Assembly: GCF_000745005.1 (NCBI RefSeq)
Contig: NZ_JQNB01000001.1
Span: 496,001 to 560,000, forward strand
Origin: Luteibacter sp. 9135
GTDB lineage: Bacteria > Pseudomonadota > Gammaproteobacteria > Xanthomonadales > Rhodanobacteraceae
Length of the DNA: 64,000 bases
Direction: 5' to 3'
In this document: one piece after another, positions 1 through 8,314 of the stretch
Position numbering within the stretch: position 1 is the stretch's first letter
How the letters are laid out: every line of letters starts with the position of its first letter
Program-made: the position numbers and the translations under genes
The notes under the pieces: generated by a model
Told to the model about the DNA's origin: nothing
Seen by the model: the letters and a program-made list of their open reading frames with translations, nothing else
Databases searched by the model: none

Positions 1-75
1 TATCTGGGGCATCCCACGTACGACACGCTGGCCGACCACGACTTCGCGACGCTGTCGATCGGTGCGACCTTCTGA
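1..75 (+). CDS. C-terminal end of a probable outer-membrane beta-barrel protein (partial)
   Basis: The first 24 codons of the window are open and stop at a TGA at 73-75. The last residues alternate hydrophobic and polar and end in a terminal phenylalanine (LSIGATF), the usual C-terminal signature read by the BAM complex in outer-membrane barrels. Nothing upstream is visible, so the family and substrate cannot be named. It runs toward the oppositely oriented sensor kinase, whose stop lies about 20 bp further on. Confidence 0.6.
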   Translation, partial: YLGHPTYDTLADHDFATLSIGATF

Positions 76-93
76 CCCGGACCTGGGGTGGGC

Positions 94-1299
94 TCAGGCC
101 GTTTCAGTAGCCGGCGAGCCCGACACCTCGTCGAGGACCACCCGGAAACAGGTGCCGCCACCTTCCCGCGGAAGGATGCGGACTTCCGCGCGCAGCGCGT
201 CCGCACTCTGCCGCACCAGCCACAGGCCCAGTCCCAAGCCTTCGGCTTGCGGGTCGGCCTGCCGGAACGCGGCGAACAGCTCCTCGACCTTGTCGGGCGC
301 GATGCCGCAGCCGGTGTCCTCGACATCGATGATGACCTTGTCGTCGATGGCCCGCGCCACCATGCGTACCGTGCCGTCCTCGGGGGTGTATTTCACGGCG
401 TTGGACAAGGCGTTGCCCAGCACCGTCTCCAGCAGCAGCCCATGCGCAAGCACCACCGCCGTGGTGGGCTCGATCGTCAGCGCCACGCGCTTGCGCTGCG
501 CCGCCCGTCGCCACGTGGTGTCCAGCGCGTCGAAGACGTCTCCCAGCACCACCGGGGTCAACTCCACCGTGTCGCCGCCGGCATCCACGCGCGTGGCCGC
601 CAGCAGGCGGTTCAGTTGCTGGTCCATGCCGAGCAGGTCGGCGCTGGCGCCGTCCAGTCGCGGGAGCTGGTCGTCGGGCACCGTGCCGCGTACCCGGGAG
701 ATCGCATAAAGCGCCGCACGCAGCGGCGCCTTCAGGTCGTGGCCGGCGGTCGCCACCAGGCGCGCGAGATGATCGCCACGACGCTCCGAGCGACGCAGCA
801 TGCGGCCCAGTTCCAGCTGGGTCATCACTTGCCGGGCCAGCCGTCGCAGCGTGTCGAGCTGGAAGTCGTCGAGCGTGCGCGGCTTCGTGTCCAGCACGCA
901 TACGGTGCCCAGCGGCAGGCCGTCCGCGGTCTTGAGAAGCGCGCCGGCGTAGAACCGGAGCCCCGGCTCGCCGGTGACCAACGGGTTGAAGGCGAACCGG
1001 CTATCCCGCGTGGTGTCGGGAACGACCAGCAGGTCGTGTTCGAGGATCGCGTGGGCGCACAGAGAGGTGTCCAGCGGGGTCTCGCGCACGCCCAGCCCGA
1101 TCTCCGCCTTGAACCACTGCCGCTCGGCATCGATCAGGTTGACCACCGATATGGGCGCCTGGCACACGTAGGACGCGATCCGGACGATGTCCTCGAAAGG
1201 CCCTTCCTTCTCCGTATCGAGGATGCCGAACGACGACAGCGCCGCCAGGCGACGGGCTTCGGCCGCAGCGGGCAACTTGGGGGCGGGCGCGTGGGACAT
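94..1299 (-). CDS. GAF-domain sensor histidine kinase
   Basis: The protein has 401 aa and no transmembrane segment, so it is probably a cytoplasmic sensor kinase. A GAF domain occupies about residues 25-165. It is followed by a HisKA segment with the phospho-acceptor histidine in TAGHDLKAP (His187), then a HATPase domain with an N-box around Asn300, a G1 box near 328-333 (DTGCGIA) and a glycine-rich G2 box near 354-360. A GGAGAAG ribosome site lies 2 nt before the ATG. No response regulator is adjacent, so the kinase looks orphan and its partner is unknown. GAF kinases of this layout often sense small ligands, light or redox state, but the sequence does not say which. Confidence 0.88.
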   Translation of the reverse strand: MSHAPAPKLPAAAEARRLAALSSFGILDTEKEGPFEDIVRIASYVCQAPISVVNLIDAERQWFKAEIGLGVRETPLDTSLCAHAILEHDLLVVPDTTRDSRFAFNPLVTGEPGLRFYAGALLKTADGLPLGTVCVLDTKPRTLDDFQLDTLRRLARQVMTQLELGRMLRRSERRGDHLARLVATAGHDLKAPLRAALYAISRVRGTVPDDQLPRLDGASADLLGMDQQLNRLLAATRVDAGGDTVELTPVVLGDVFDALDTTWRRAAQRKRVALTIEPTTAVVLAHGLLLETVLGNALSNAVKYTPEDGTVRMVARAIDDKVIIDVEDTGCGIAPDKVEELFAAFRQADPQAEGLGLGLWLVRQSADALRAEVRILPREGGGTCFRVVLDEVSGSPATETA

Positions 1300-1456
1300 G
1301 GGCTTCTCCGGGACGCGTCATTCTGGCAGGTCGCCGCGTGGAAGCAACGTAGGCCACCGCTCGGGTTACGTTTTTCACGATTTCGTTCGCCTGGCTACCA
1401 CGTGCCGTGAACACCGACGATTCCATACTGGCGCGTCGATCTTTCAGGAGCATCCG

Positions 1457-2584
1457 ATGTCCGCAACCAACGCGCCCCCCACCGACCGCAAGGTCCGCTA
1501 CGGCTTCGTCGCCCTGGGCGACATCACCCAGGAAGCCATGCTGCCCGGCGTGGGCCACACGGGTAACTCCGTCGTCACCGCGCTGGTCAGCAGCGACACG
1601 GCGAAGGCGGCCAAGGTGGCCGAGCGGTACGGCATCGGCAGCGTCTACAGCTACGACCAGTTCGACGAACTGCTCGCCTCCGGCAAGATCGACGCGTTGT
1701 ACATCGCCACGCCCAACTGGCGGCATGCCGAGTTCGTCATTCCGGCGCTCAAGGCGGGCATCCATGTACTGGTGGAGAAGCCGCTGGAAGTCAGTAGCGA
1801 GGCCAGCCGCGAGATCCTGGCGACGGCGGCCGCATCCACCGCCAAGCTGATGGTGGCCTACCGGCTCCACTTCGAGCCATCCACGCTGTCGCTGATCGAT
1901 CGTATCCGTTCGGGTGAACTGGGCCAGGTACACACCTTCAGCGCGACGTTCGCCCAGATGGTCGACCCGGAGAATCATCGTGCGACCAACGGCGCGAAGG
2001 CCGGCCCCGTATTCGACATGGCCCCCTACCCCATCAATGCCGCGCGCTACGTGTTCGATGCCGATCCGATCGAAGTGGTGTCGGCCGTGGGGCTGCGTCA
2101 CCCCGACTCGGGCTTGGGCGACTTCGATCACACCGTGGCGGTGACACTCCGCTTCCCCGGCCATCGGGTAGCCTTGTTCTCGGTTTCCTATTACGGCCAC
2201 GCCGTGGACGCGTTCTACGTGGCTGGCACCAAGGGCAGCGTCCACATGCGTCCCTGCTTCACCTACGGCAAGCCGCTGGAGCAGACGGTCAGCATCGGCG
2301 ATACGCAGGACACGGTCAGCCCCCGGGTCACCGACCAGTTCGGCGGCGAGCTGAAATACTTTTCCGAATGCATCCTCGGCAACGAGGACCCTGAGCCCGA
2401 CGGCCAGGAGGGCTTGATCGACGTGCTGATCGTCGAGGGCATCATGGATGCCCTGGCCAGCGGCAAGCCGCAGAAGCTCGACTTGCCTGCGCGCGAGCGC
2501 CGCATCGATACGCAGCGCCAGAAGATGACGCTGCCGAAGGTAGAGGCGCCCGCACCCGTGGACGCCGCCAAGCCCGCGAAGTAA
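1457..2584 (+). CDS. Gfo/Idh/MocA family NAD(P)-dependent oxidoreductase
   Basis: The protein has 375 aa. The N-terminal Rossmann fold starts almost at once (YGFVALGDI, residues 15-23), and the family EKP motif that places the catalytic lysine is at 107-109 in VLVEKPLEV. The C-terminal part is the alpha/beta dimerisation and substrate domain. The ATG at 1457 is preferred over upstream in-frame codons because a TCAGGAG ribosome site sits 6 nt before it. The family oxidises or reduces sugars, inositols and related polyols. The substrate here is unknown, and the C-terminus carries a short Ala/Pro/Lys-rich tail. It is divergent from the sensor kinase gene and is followed by convergent genes, so it is probably monocistronic. 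Confidence 0.85.
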   Translation: MSATNAPPTDRKVRYGFVALGDITQEAMLPGVGHTGNSVVTALVSSDTAKAAKVAERYGIGSVYSYDQFDELLASGKIDALYIATPNWRHAEFVIPALKAGIHVLVEKPLEVSSEASREILATAAASTAKLMVAYRLHFEPSTLSLIDRIRSGELGQVHTFSATFAQMVDPENHRATNGAKAGPVFDMAPYPINAARYVFDADPIEVVSAVGLRHPDSGLGDFDHTVAVTLRFPGHRVALFSVSYYGHAVDAFYVAGTKGSVHMRPCFTYGKPLEQTVSIGDTQDTVSPRVTDQFGGELKYFSECILGNEDPEPDGQEGLIDVLIVEGIMDALASGKPQKLDLPARERRIDTQRQKMTLPKVEAPAPVDAAKPAK

Positions 2585-2591
2585 GCGACCC

Positions 2592-3368
2592 TCAGCCCTC
2601 GAGCAGGTCCGCGACCGAGTCGAGGATTTCCGCCGGACGGAAGGGATAACGATTCACTTCCGCCCGGTCGGCGATGCCGCTGAGCACCAGCACCGTGTGC
2701 AGACCGGCCTCGATGCCGGCCACCACGTCGGTATCCATGCGATCGCCAATCATGCCCGTGTTGTGCGAGTGCGCGCCCAGCTTGTTCATGGCCGAGCGGA
2801 ACATCATGGGGTTCGGCTTGCCGACGATGTAAGGCAGCCGACCCGTCGCCTTGGTGATGAGCGCCGCCACTGCACCGGTGGCCGGCAATGGCCCTTCGGC
2901 ACTGGGGCTGGTCACGTCGGGATTGGTGGCGATGAAGCGGGCACCCGCGCCGATCAGGCGAATGGCCTTGGTGATCGCCTCGAACGAATACGTGCGCGTC
3001 TCGCCGAGCACCACGTAGTCGGGTGCCGTGTCGGTCATGATGAACCCGGCCTCGTGCAACGCCGTTGTAAGGCCCGCCTCACCGATGACGAACGCGGAGG
3101 CACCGGGAGACTGGGCTTTGAGAAAAGCGGCCGTCGCCAGCGCCGAGGTCCACAGCTGATCTTCCGGCACGTCGATGCCCGAGGTGCGCAACCGCGCGCT
3201 GAGGTCGCGCGGGGTGAAGATCGAATTGTTGGTCAGCACCAGGAACGGCTTGCCCTGGTCGCGCCATTGCCGGATCAGTTCCGGCGCGCCCGGCAGGGCC
3301 TTGTTCTCGTGCACCAGCACGCCGTCCATGTCGGTGAGCCAGCATTCGATGTCTTTGCGATCGGCCAC
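2592..3368 (-). CDS. HAD-IIA (NagD-like) sugar/nucleotide phosphatase
   Basis: The protein has 258 aa and is a HAD-superfamily class IIA phosphatase. Motif I is DMDGVL with the two catalytic aspartates at 13 and 15. Motif II is LTNNS near 46-49, the lysine motif is GKPNPMMF, and motif IV is IGDRMDTD near the C-terminal third. The start is taken as the GTG at 3368 because GAAGGAG lies 6 nt upstream and because it puts motif I at the usual distance from the N-terminus; an upstream extension would add about 21 unconserved residues. Relatives dephosphorylate nucleoside monophosphates, glycerol phosphate or phosphoglycolate. The gene follows nhaA on the same strand with a gap of about 70 nt and may be cotranscribed. 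Confidence 0.85.
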   Translation of the reverse strand: MADRKDIECWLTDMDGVLVHENKALPGAPELIRQWRDQGKPFLVLTNNSIFTPRDLSARLRTSGIDVPEDQLWTSALATAAFLKAQSPGASAFVIGEAGLTTALHEAGFIMTDTAPDYVVLGETRTYSFEAITKAIRLIGAGARFIATNPDVTSPSAEGPLPATGAVAALITKATGRLPYIVGKPNPMMFRSAMNKLGAHSHNTGMIGDRMDTDVVAGIEAGLHTVLVLSGIADRAEVNRYPFRPAEILDSVADLLEG

Positions 3369-3435
3369 GAAAGGCTCCTTCGAAGAGGTGAACGGTGACC
3401 CCGAAGCATACCGCGACGCACAAGGCAGCACGGCG

Positions 3436-4668
3436 TCAGCCGTCCGCCTCCGTTTCCCTGGAGGCGGGTGCCGTGCGCAGCACGATCCACCCGGCGAGCC
3501 CCGCCAGCAGCGAACCGGCGAGGATGCCCAGCTTCACTTCATCCTGGTAGTCGGGATGATCGGGGAACGCCAGCATGCCGATGAACAGGCTCATCGTGAA
3601 GCCGATGCCGCACAGCAAGGCGGTGCCGAACAGCTGCATGCGCGACGCCGCCCGCGGCATCCGCGCCCAGCCCAGCCGGATCGCCAGCCATGCCGCGCCG
3701 AACACACCCACCAGCTTGCCCACGAGCAACCCCAGCCCGACGCCCAGCGTGGTGGGCGCCAGCCACTGCGCCAGCCCCACGCCCGCGAAGGAAATGCCGG
3801 CGTTGGCAAAGCCGAACAGCGGCAGCACGGTGATCGGCACCAGTCGGTGCAAGGCATGCTCCAGGCGCAGCAGCGGCGAATGGGTGCAGTCGTCGTCCGA
3901 GGGGAGGCGCCCCTGGCGATCGGCCAGGGGAATGCACAGCGCCGTCGCCACACCGGCCAGCGTCGCGTGCACGCCCGACTTCAGCACGAGCACCCACAGC
4001 ACCGCACCCACGAGCAGGTAGGGCCACAGGCGGGCGACGCCGAGGCGATTCATCAGCGCCATGAACACGACGGCCAGCACGGCAAGGCCGAGGTAGATCG
4101 TGGACAAACCCGGCGTGTAGAACACCGCGATGATGACCACCGCCCCCAGGTCGTCGATGATCGCCAGGGCGGCGAGGAAGGCTTTCAGCGAGGCCGGCAC
4201 CCGACTGCCCAGCAAGGCGGCCACGCCGAGCGCAAAGGCGATGTCGGTGGCCGAGGGAATGGCCCAGCCGCGTATGGATTCGGCATTACTGCGATTGACC
4301 AGGAGGTAGATCGCCGCAGGCACGATCATCCCGCCCAGTGCCGCAAGCCCGGGCAGCACACGCAGCGGGTTGGAGGCCAGCTCGCCGTCGATGAACTCGC
4401 GCTTGATCTCCAGGCCCACCAGCAGGAAGAACACCGCCATCAGGCCGTCGTTGATCCAGTGCAGGGCACTCAGTGGCCCGACCATCGCATGCAACGCTGC
4501 GAAATAAGCCGGCGCCCAGGGCGAGTTGGCCACCGCCATGGCGAGCGCCGCCGACCCCATCAGCACCAGGCCACCCACGGCCGAGCCCGAAACGAAGTCG
4601 ACCAGTCGCTGCAGCGGTCGCCAGATAAGTGTCTTGAGCAACGGACTCTCCTGTCCCCGAAAGTCCAT
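3436..4668 (-). CDS. nhaA: Na+/H+ antiporter NhaA
   Basis: This is an inner-membrane antiporter that exchanges Na+ (or Li+) for protons and supports pH and salt homeostasis. The protein has about 410 aa with 11-12 hydrophobic helices. The transport-site residues are present: ATDIAFALG (Asp142) and the ion-binding pair IIDDLGAVV (Asp172/173, matching E. coli Asp163/164). The start is ambiguous. The ATG at 4668 has no clear ribosome site, whereas an in-frame TTG at 4641 has AGGAG 6 nt upstream and would give 401 aa without affecting any helix. The HAD phosphatase gene follows on the same strand. Confidence 0.92.
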   Translation of the reverse strand: MDFRGQESPLLKTLIWRPLQRLVDFVSGSAVGGLVLMGSAALAMAVANSPWAPAYFAALHAMVGPLSALHWINDGLMAVFFLLVGLEIKREFIDGELASNPLRVLPGLAALGGMIVPAAIYLLVNRSNAESIRGWAIPSATDIAFALGVAALLGSRVPASLKAFLAALAIIDDLGAVVIIAVFYTPGLSTIYLGLAVLAVVFMALMNRLGVARLWPYLLVGAVLWVLVLKSGVHATLAGVATALCIPLADRQGRLPSDDDCTHSPLLRLEHALHRLVPITVLPLFGFANAGISFAGVGLAQWLAPTTLGVGLGLLVGKLVGVFGAAWLAIRLGWARMPRAASRMQLFGTALLCGIGFTMSLFIGMLAFPDHPDYQDEVKLGILAGSLLAGLAGWIVLRTAPASRETEADG

Positions 4669-4753
4669 GATGGTCACATCATGAGCTGTACGAGGCAAAC
4701 CTGCGGCTTGCCGGATCGCCGCTGGCCGGTGCTGCGGCCGGCGAAATCACGGA

Positions 4754-5209
4754 TCACTCGGCGAGCAGGCGCTTCTCGTGCCCGGCGAAATCCTTGCGGT
4801 ATTTCTTCGCCAGGGACGTCTTCTGCGTGTCATTGAGGATCTTGCCGGCCAGCTGGAAGAAGATCTTCTCCTCTTCGCGCAGGTGGTCGTGCAGCTCTTC
4901 CGAGAGCTTCGCCAGGTTGGCCGTCCAGCTGCGACCCGCGTGGCTGCGTGTCTGCATCTCTTCGATCAGATCGTCCATCTTGTGGTGATCGGCCAGGGCG
5001 TCGCGCGACGAATGCAGCCCGCGATCGTCCATCAGCATGGGTACGTAGAGGTAGCGTTCCTCGGCCGCCTCGTGTGCCGCCAGTTCGATACGCAGGGCGG
5101 TGAACAACTCCACGCGGTGGGGGCCCGGCTCCGAGCGCTGCAGCTTGCGCACGAGGGATCGCTGGGTCGCGTGGCTTTCGCGCAACGCTTCGAAGATGGT
5201 TTCGGACAT
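4754..5209 (-). CDS. Hemerythrin HHE cation-binding domain protein
   Basis: The protein has 151 aa and is predicted to be an all-helical four-helix bundle. Histidine and carboxylate motifs are spaced as in hemerythrin-like HHE domains: SHATQ near residue 13, AAHEAAEERYLY, LADHHKMDDLIEEM and ELHDHLREEEKIFF. Together they can form a di-iron site that binds O2 or handles reactive oxygen or nitrogen species. It is cytoplasmic, with no signal peptide. An AGGG ribosome site precedes the ATG. Small DUF-type hemerythrins like this are often stress-linked, but no specific partner is seen here. Confidence 0.83.
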   Translation of the reverse strand: MSETIFEALRESHATQRSLVRKLQRSEPGPHRVELFTALRIELAAHEAAEERYLYVPMLMDDRGLHSSRDALADHHKMDDLIEEMQTRSHAGRSWTANLAKLSEELHDHLREEEKIFFQLAGKILNDTQKTSLAKKYRKDFAGHEKRLLAE

Positions 5210-5295
5210 GGCGGACCCTGGCGGCAGCTGAGGAATGAGACCGCGCGATCATCGTCCACGCCGTGTGGATGATTCGTCAGCCGGAAAAAACGGAT

Positions 5296-5949
5296 CTAAC
5301 CGGACGCCTGGTCCAGCACGCGCGATCCGGTGATGATCATCCGCAGCATCTTGGCGATCTGCTCGATCACCTGCGGATCGCGCTCGGGCGGCTGGTCCAT
5401 GGCGATCGCGCCCATGGCGAAGACCAGCCGAGTGATCGCCTTGGACACCAGTGCCGGCTCGTGCAGGGTGGCGCGTTCCGCGGCGGCGAGGCGGATGAGA
5501 TCGACCCGTAACTCGTCCTCGAAGTACATCAGCTCGCGCTCGACCGCCTGCTTGAAGGCGTCCGAGCCCACCGCACCCTCGCGCAGCAGGACATGCAACA
5601 GCTTGTCGTCGGCGCGCAGCTGCTCCATGAACGTCTCGACCGAGACGCGGATGACGCTGCGGTCGGTAGACGTGGCGCGTTCGCGCGCCGAGCCGATGAT
5701 GGTGCGCAGCGACCGACCGGCCAGGTCGATGAGCGCGATGGCCAGTTCGTCCATGTCACGGAACTGACGATAAAAACTGTTCGGGGCGATGCCCGCCTCG
5801 CGGGCCACCTCGCGCAGGCTGACCGTGGAGAGGCTGCGGTTGGGGCCGATCAGCTTCAGCGCGGCGGCCAGGAGGTCCTCACGGGCGATGCCGACCTTGC
5901 GTGGCAGTGTCGGGTTGGCCAGGGACGGGGTGAGGATGATGGATGTCAT
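5296..5949 (-). CDS. desT: TetR-family repressor, DesT/FabR-like, of unsaturated fatty acid synthesis
   Basis: The protein has 217 aa. An N-terminal TetR helix-turn-helix spans about residues 22-62 (VSLREVAREAGIAPNSFYR), followed by an all-helical ligand domain. The position is telling: it is divergent from an iron-sulfur flavoprotein reductase and a membrane acyl desaturase. This is the order known for desT-desCB in Pseudomonas aeruginosa, where DesT senses the ratio of saturated to unsaturated acyl-CoA. The name rests on synteny plus family and was not checked by alignment. A FabR-like dyad in the intergenic region overlaps the desC promoter. The ATG at 5949 lacks a good ribosome site, and no better in-frame start is visible. 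Confidence 0.8.
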   Translation of the reverse strand: MTSIILTPSLANPTLPRKVGIAREDLLAAALKLIGPNRSLSTVSLREVAREAGIAPNSFYRQFRDMDELAIALIDLAGRSLRTIIGSARERATSTDRSVIRVSVETFMEQLRADDKLLHVLLREGAVGSDAFKQAVERELMYFEDELRVDLIRLAAAERATLHEPALVSKAITRLVFAMGAIAMDQPPERDPQVIEQIAKMLRMIITGSRVLDQASG

Positions 5950-6007
5950 GAGGCGGCGGTGGCGGGCAAGGCCCGATCATACTCCTCCCTGCCACTGCAC
6001 AACTGTA

Positions 6008-6035
6008 TAGACATTCGTAAACATGGGCGTATAGT
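6008..6035 (+). promoter_or_regulatory. Predicted sigma-70 promoter of the desCB operon
   Basis: TAGACA at 6008-6013 (5 of 6 to the -35 consensus) and TATAGT at 6030-6035 (5 of 6 to the -10 consensus) are separated by 16 bp. Transcription would begin about 6-7 nt after the -10 box, that is at or next to the A of the desC ATG at 6042. There is no ribosome site upstream of that ATG. The combination predicts a leaderless mRNA. Confidence 0.6.
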
Positions 6036-6042
6036 GAACGCA
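6026..6042. promoter_or_regulatory. Predicted DesT/FabR-type operator overlapping the desC -10 box and start codon
   Basis: The imperfect dyad GGCGTATA-G-TGAACGCA keeps the GCGT...ACGC core of the FabR/DesT family operators. It covers the -10 hexamer and the first base of the desC ATG, so a bound repressor would block RNA polymerase directly. The assignment is inferred from half-site similarity and from the neighbouring TetR gene. Confidence 0.45.
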
Positions 6043-7112
6043 TGAACGCCCTCCCCGTTCCGAAGCCACCCCGTCTGCAGCGCGCCGTTCGGCGTGCCGT
6101 GTCCCCCGCGCTGTTCGACTTCTGGGCCACCCGGTTCAATCCGCTGTGGACCCTCGAACAGCCCATGGCGCGCCTGCTCTCGCGTACGCCGGCCGGCCGG
6201 GACGCCGTGACCCTGGTGCTGCGACCCAATCGTCACTGGCGCGGCATGCTGCCGGGTCAGCACGTCAACGTGGGCGTGGAGATCGAAGGTCGTCGGCTGG
6301 TTCGTAGCTACAGCCCCACCCCCCTGGACGACGGCACACTGGCCATCACGGTCAAGGCCATGCCGGGCGGCCTAGTCAGCGGGCACCTGGCAAGCAAGGC
6401 ACGAATCGGCGACGTGGTCACGCTCGGCCAGGCATTCGGCGAGATGACCCTTGCCGCCCCGCGCGACGACCTGCTCCTGCTGGCTGCCGGCAGCGGCATC
6501 ACGCCGATGCGCGCGCTGGTCCGTTCGCTGGCCGCGCAGGGTATGCCGGTCAAGGTCGACCTGATGTACTGGGCCCGGCAGCGCGACGAACTCTGCTTCG
6601 TCGACGAGTTGCAGGCCCTGGCCGCCGCGCACCCTCGCCTGCGGGTACGCACCCTGCTGACGCGCGACGAAAGCCACCCCGACGAGCGCATCGACGCCAT
6701 CACGCTGACCTCGGTGGACGACCTGGCCTCGCGCCGCGTGCTGGCCTGCGGCCCCGGCGGCTTCGTCCAGGCTGCCCGCGCGCGCCTGGAAGGCGGCGTG
6801 GCGCGATTCGATGCCGAGGCGTTCAGCGCACCGGCCCTGGTGGACGGCGAAGAAGGCGAGGTCCAGGTCCTCTTGGCGCGCAGCGGTCGTACCCTCACCC
6901 TCGCCCGCGGCCAGTCGCTGCTGGAAGGCCTGGAAGCACAGGGCCTTCGCCCGGCGCACGGCTGCCGCATGGGCATCTGCAACACCTGCGTCTGTGGACG
7001 CGAGTCAGGCACGGTACGGCACACGCTGACCGGCGCACACAACGGTGAACCGTCGACCCAGGTACGCCTGTGCGTCAGCGCGCCGAGCACCGATCTGGTC
7101 CTGGACCTCTAA
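6042..7112 (+). CDS. desC: Ferredoxin-NAD(P)H reductase with C-terminal [2Fe-2S] domain, electron donor to the desaturase
   Basis: The protein has 356 aa in three domains. An FAD-binding barrel carries the RSYS motif at 88-91. An NAD(P)-binding domain has a glycine-rich LAAGSGITP stretch near 145-160. A C-terminal plant-type [2Fe-2S] ferredoxin has Cys308, Cys313, Cys316 and Cys344 in the CX4CX2C...C pattern. It would pass electrons from NAD(P)H to the membrane desaturase encoded 9 nt downstream, as described for DesC/DesB. The ATG at 6042 lies immediately after the predicted promoter and has no ribosome site, so initiation is probably leaderless. Confidence 0.85.
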   Translation: MNALPVPKPPRLQRAVRRAVSPALFDFWATRFNPLWTLEQPMARLLSRTPAGRDAVTLVLRPNRHWRGMLPGQHVNVGVEIEGRRLVRSYSPTPLDDGTLAITVKAMPGGLVSGHLASKARIGDVVTLGQAFGEMTLAAPRDDLLLLAAGSGITPMRALVRSLAAQGMPVKVDLMYWARQRDELCFVDELQALAAAHPRLRVRTLLTRDESHPDERIDAITLTSVDDLASRRVLACGPGGFVQAARARLEGGVARFDAEAFSAPALVDGEEGEVQVLLARSGRTLTLARGQSLLEGLEAQGLRPAHGCRMGICNTCVCGRESGTVRHTLTGAHNGEPSTQVRLCVSAPSTDLVLDL

Positions 7113-7121
7113 GGAAATCAC

Positions 7122-8243
7122 ATGGCCCGTATCACCAACCGCATTCTTTCCGCTGCCGAGCTGCAGTCGTTCGGCGACGAACTGGACGCCCTGCGCGCAC
7201 GCGTCACGGCCGATGTCGGCGCACGCGATGCACGCTATATCCGCCGCATCGTGGCCGCCGTGCGCTGGACCGGCGTCGCCGGCCGCGCACTGCTTTTCCT
7301 CGGTGCCTTCGTGCACGCCGTGCTGGTACCCGCGTGGATACTGGGCGTGCTGTGCCTGGGTGCGTCGAAGATCCTGGAAAACATGGAACTCGGCCATAAC
7401 GTGATGCACGGCCAGTACGACTGGATGGGCGACCCGAAGCTCAACGGCAAGACCTACGAATGGGACATCGTCGCCACCGGCGATGCCTGGCGCAAGACGC
7501 ACAACTTCCAGCACCACACGTACACCAACGTGCGCGGCATGGACGACGACATCGGTTATGGCCTGCTGCGCATCTTCCCGGAACAGCGCTGGCGCCCGTT
7601 CTACCTGATGCAGCCGTTCATCGCAGTGGTCTTCATGCTGCTGTTCCAGTGGGGCGTGGCGATCCAGGACCTGCGCGTGGGCCGCTGGTTCGCCGGCAAG
7701 ATGAAGGGCGCCGAACTGCGCCGTGCATTCCGTCCGGTCGGCCGCAAGATGGGCCGTCAGTTGCTGAAGGATTACCTGGTGTTCCCGCTGTTGGCCGGCC
7801 CGTTCTTCCTGCCGGTGCTGCTGGGCAACATGGTGGCCAACGGCATGCGCAACGTGTGGACCTTCGTCATCATCTTCTGCGGCCACTTCACTGCCGATGC
7901 GGAAGTGTTCCCGAAGGAAACCATCCGCAACGAAACCCGAGGCCACTGGTACCTGCGCCAGCTGCGCGGTTCGTCGAACATCGCCGGCGGTAAGCTGCTC
8001 AACGTGATGTCGGGCAACCTCAGCCACCAGATCGAGCATCACTTCTTCCCCGACCTGCCGGCCAACCGTTACGCGGCCATGGCGGTGGAAGTGAAGCAGA
8101 TCTGCGCGCGTTACGGCCAGCACTACAACACCGGCTCGCTGCCGAAGCAATTCGGGCAGGTGATCTGGCGCATCGTGCGGCACGCGTTCCCGAGCCGGGC
8201 CCGCGCGGTGCGCATGCCGGAAGCGGCCATGCAGGGCGGCTGA
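7122..8243 (+). CDS. desB: Membrane acyl-CoA/phospholipid fatty acid desaturase
   Basis: The protein has 373 aa and is an integral-membrane di-iron desaturase. The three histidine boxes are complete: HNVMH at 92-96, HNFQHH at 127-132 and HQIEHH at 302-307. Paired hydrophobic helices lie near 50-90 and 155-230. It introduces a cis double bond into fatty acyl chains in the inner membrane using electrons from the upstream reductase. AAGGAAA precedes the ATG. The gene ends just before a strong bidirectional terminator. Delta-9 specificity is inferred from the DesT-DesCB context only. Confidence 0.88.
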   Translation: MARITNRILSAAELQSFGDELDALRARVTADVGARDARYIRRIVAAVRWTGVAGRALLFLGAFVHAVLVPAWILGVLCLGASKILENMELGHNVMHGQYDWMGDPKLNGKTYEWDIVATGDAWRKTHNFQHHTYTNVRGMDDDIGYGLLRIFPEQRWRPFYLMQPFIAVVFMLLFQWGVAIQDLRVGRWFAGKMKGAELRRAFRPVGRKMGRQLLKDYLVFPLLAGPFFLPVLLGNMVANGMRNVWTFVIIFCGHFTADAEVFPKETIRNETRGHWYLRQLRGSSNIAGGKLLNVMSGNLSHQIEHHFFPDLPANRYAAMAVEVKQICARYGQHYNTGSLPKQFGQVIWRIVRHAFPSRARAVRMPEAAMQGG

Positions 8244-8250
8244 GGCCACG

Positions 8251-8292
8251 AAAAAAGGGCGGCGCGTCGACCATCGACGCGCCGCCCTTTTT
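8251..8292. terminator. Bidirectional rho-independent terminator
   Basis: A perfect 14-bp GC-rich stem (8257-8270 pairing with 8274-8287) has a 3-nt loop. It is preceded by six A and followed by five T, so it can work on both strands. It separates desB from the convergent gene ending at 8315. Confidence 0.9.
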
Positions 8293-8314
8293 CATGCGTG
8301 CCTACCCAGCCGGA

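Noticed and set aside
3175..4836. 553-codon open frame on the plus strand
   Set aside because: It is antisense to nhaA and the HAD phosphatase, with low-complexity Gln/Arg/His translation and no ribosome site.
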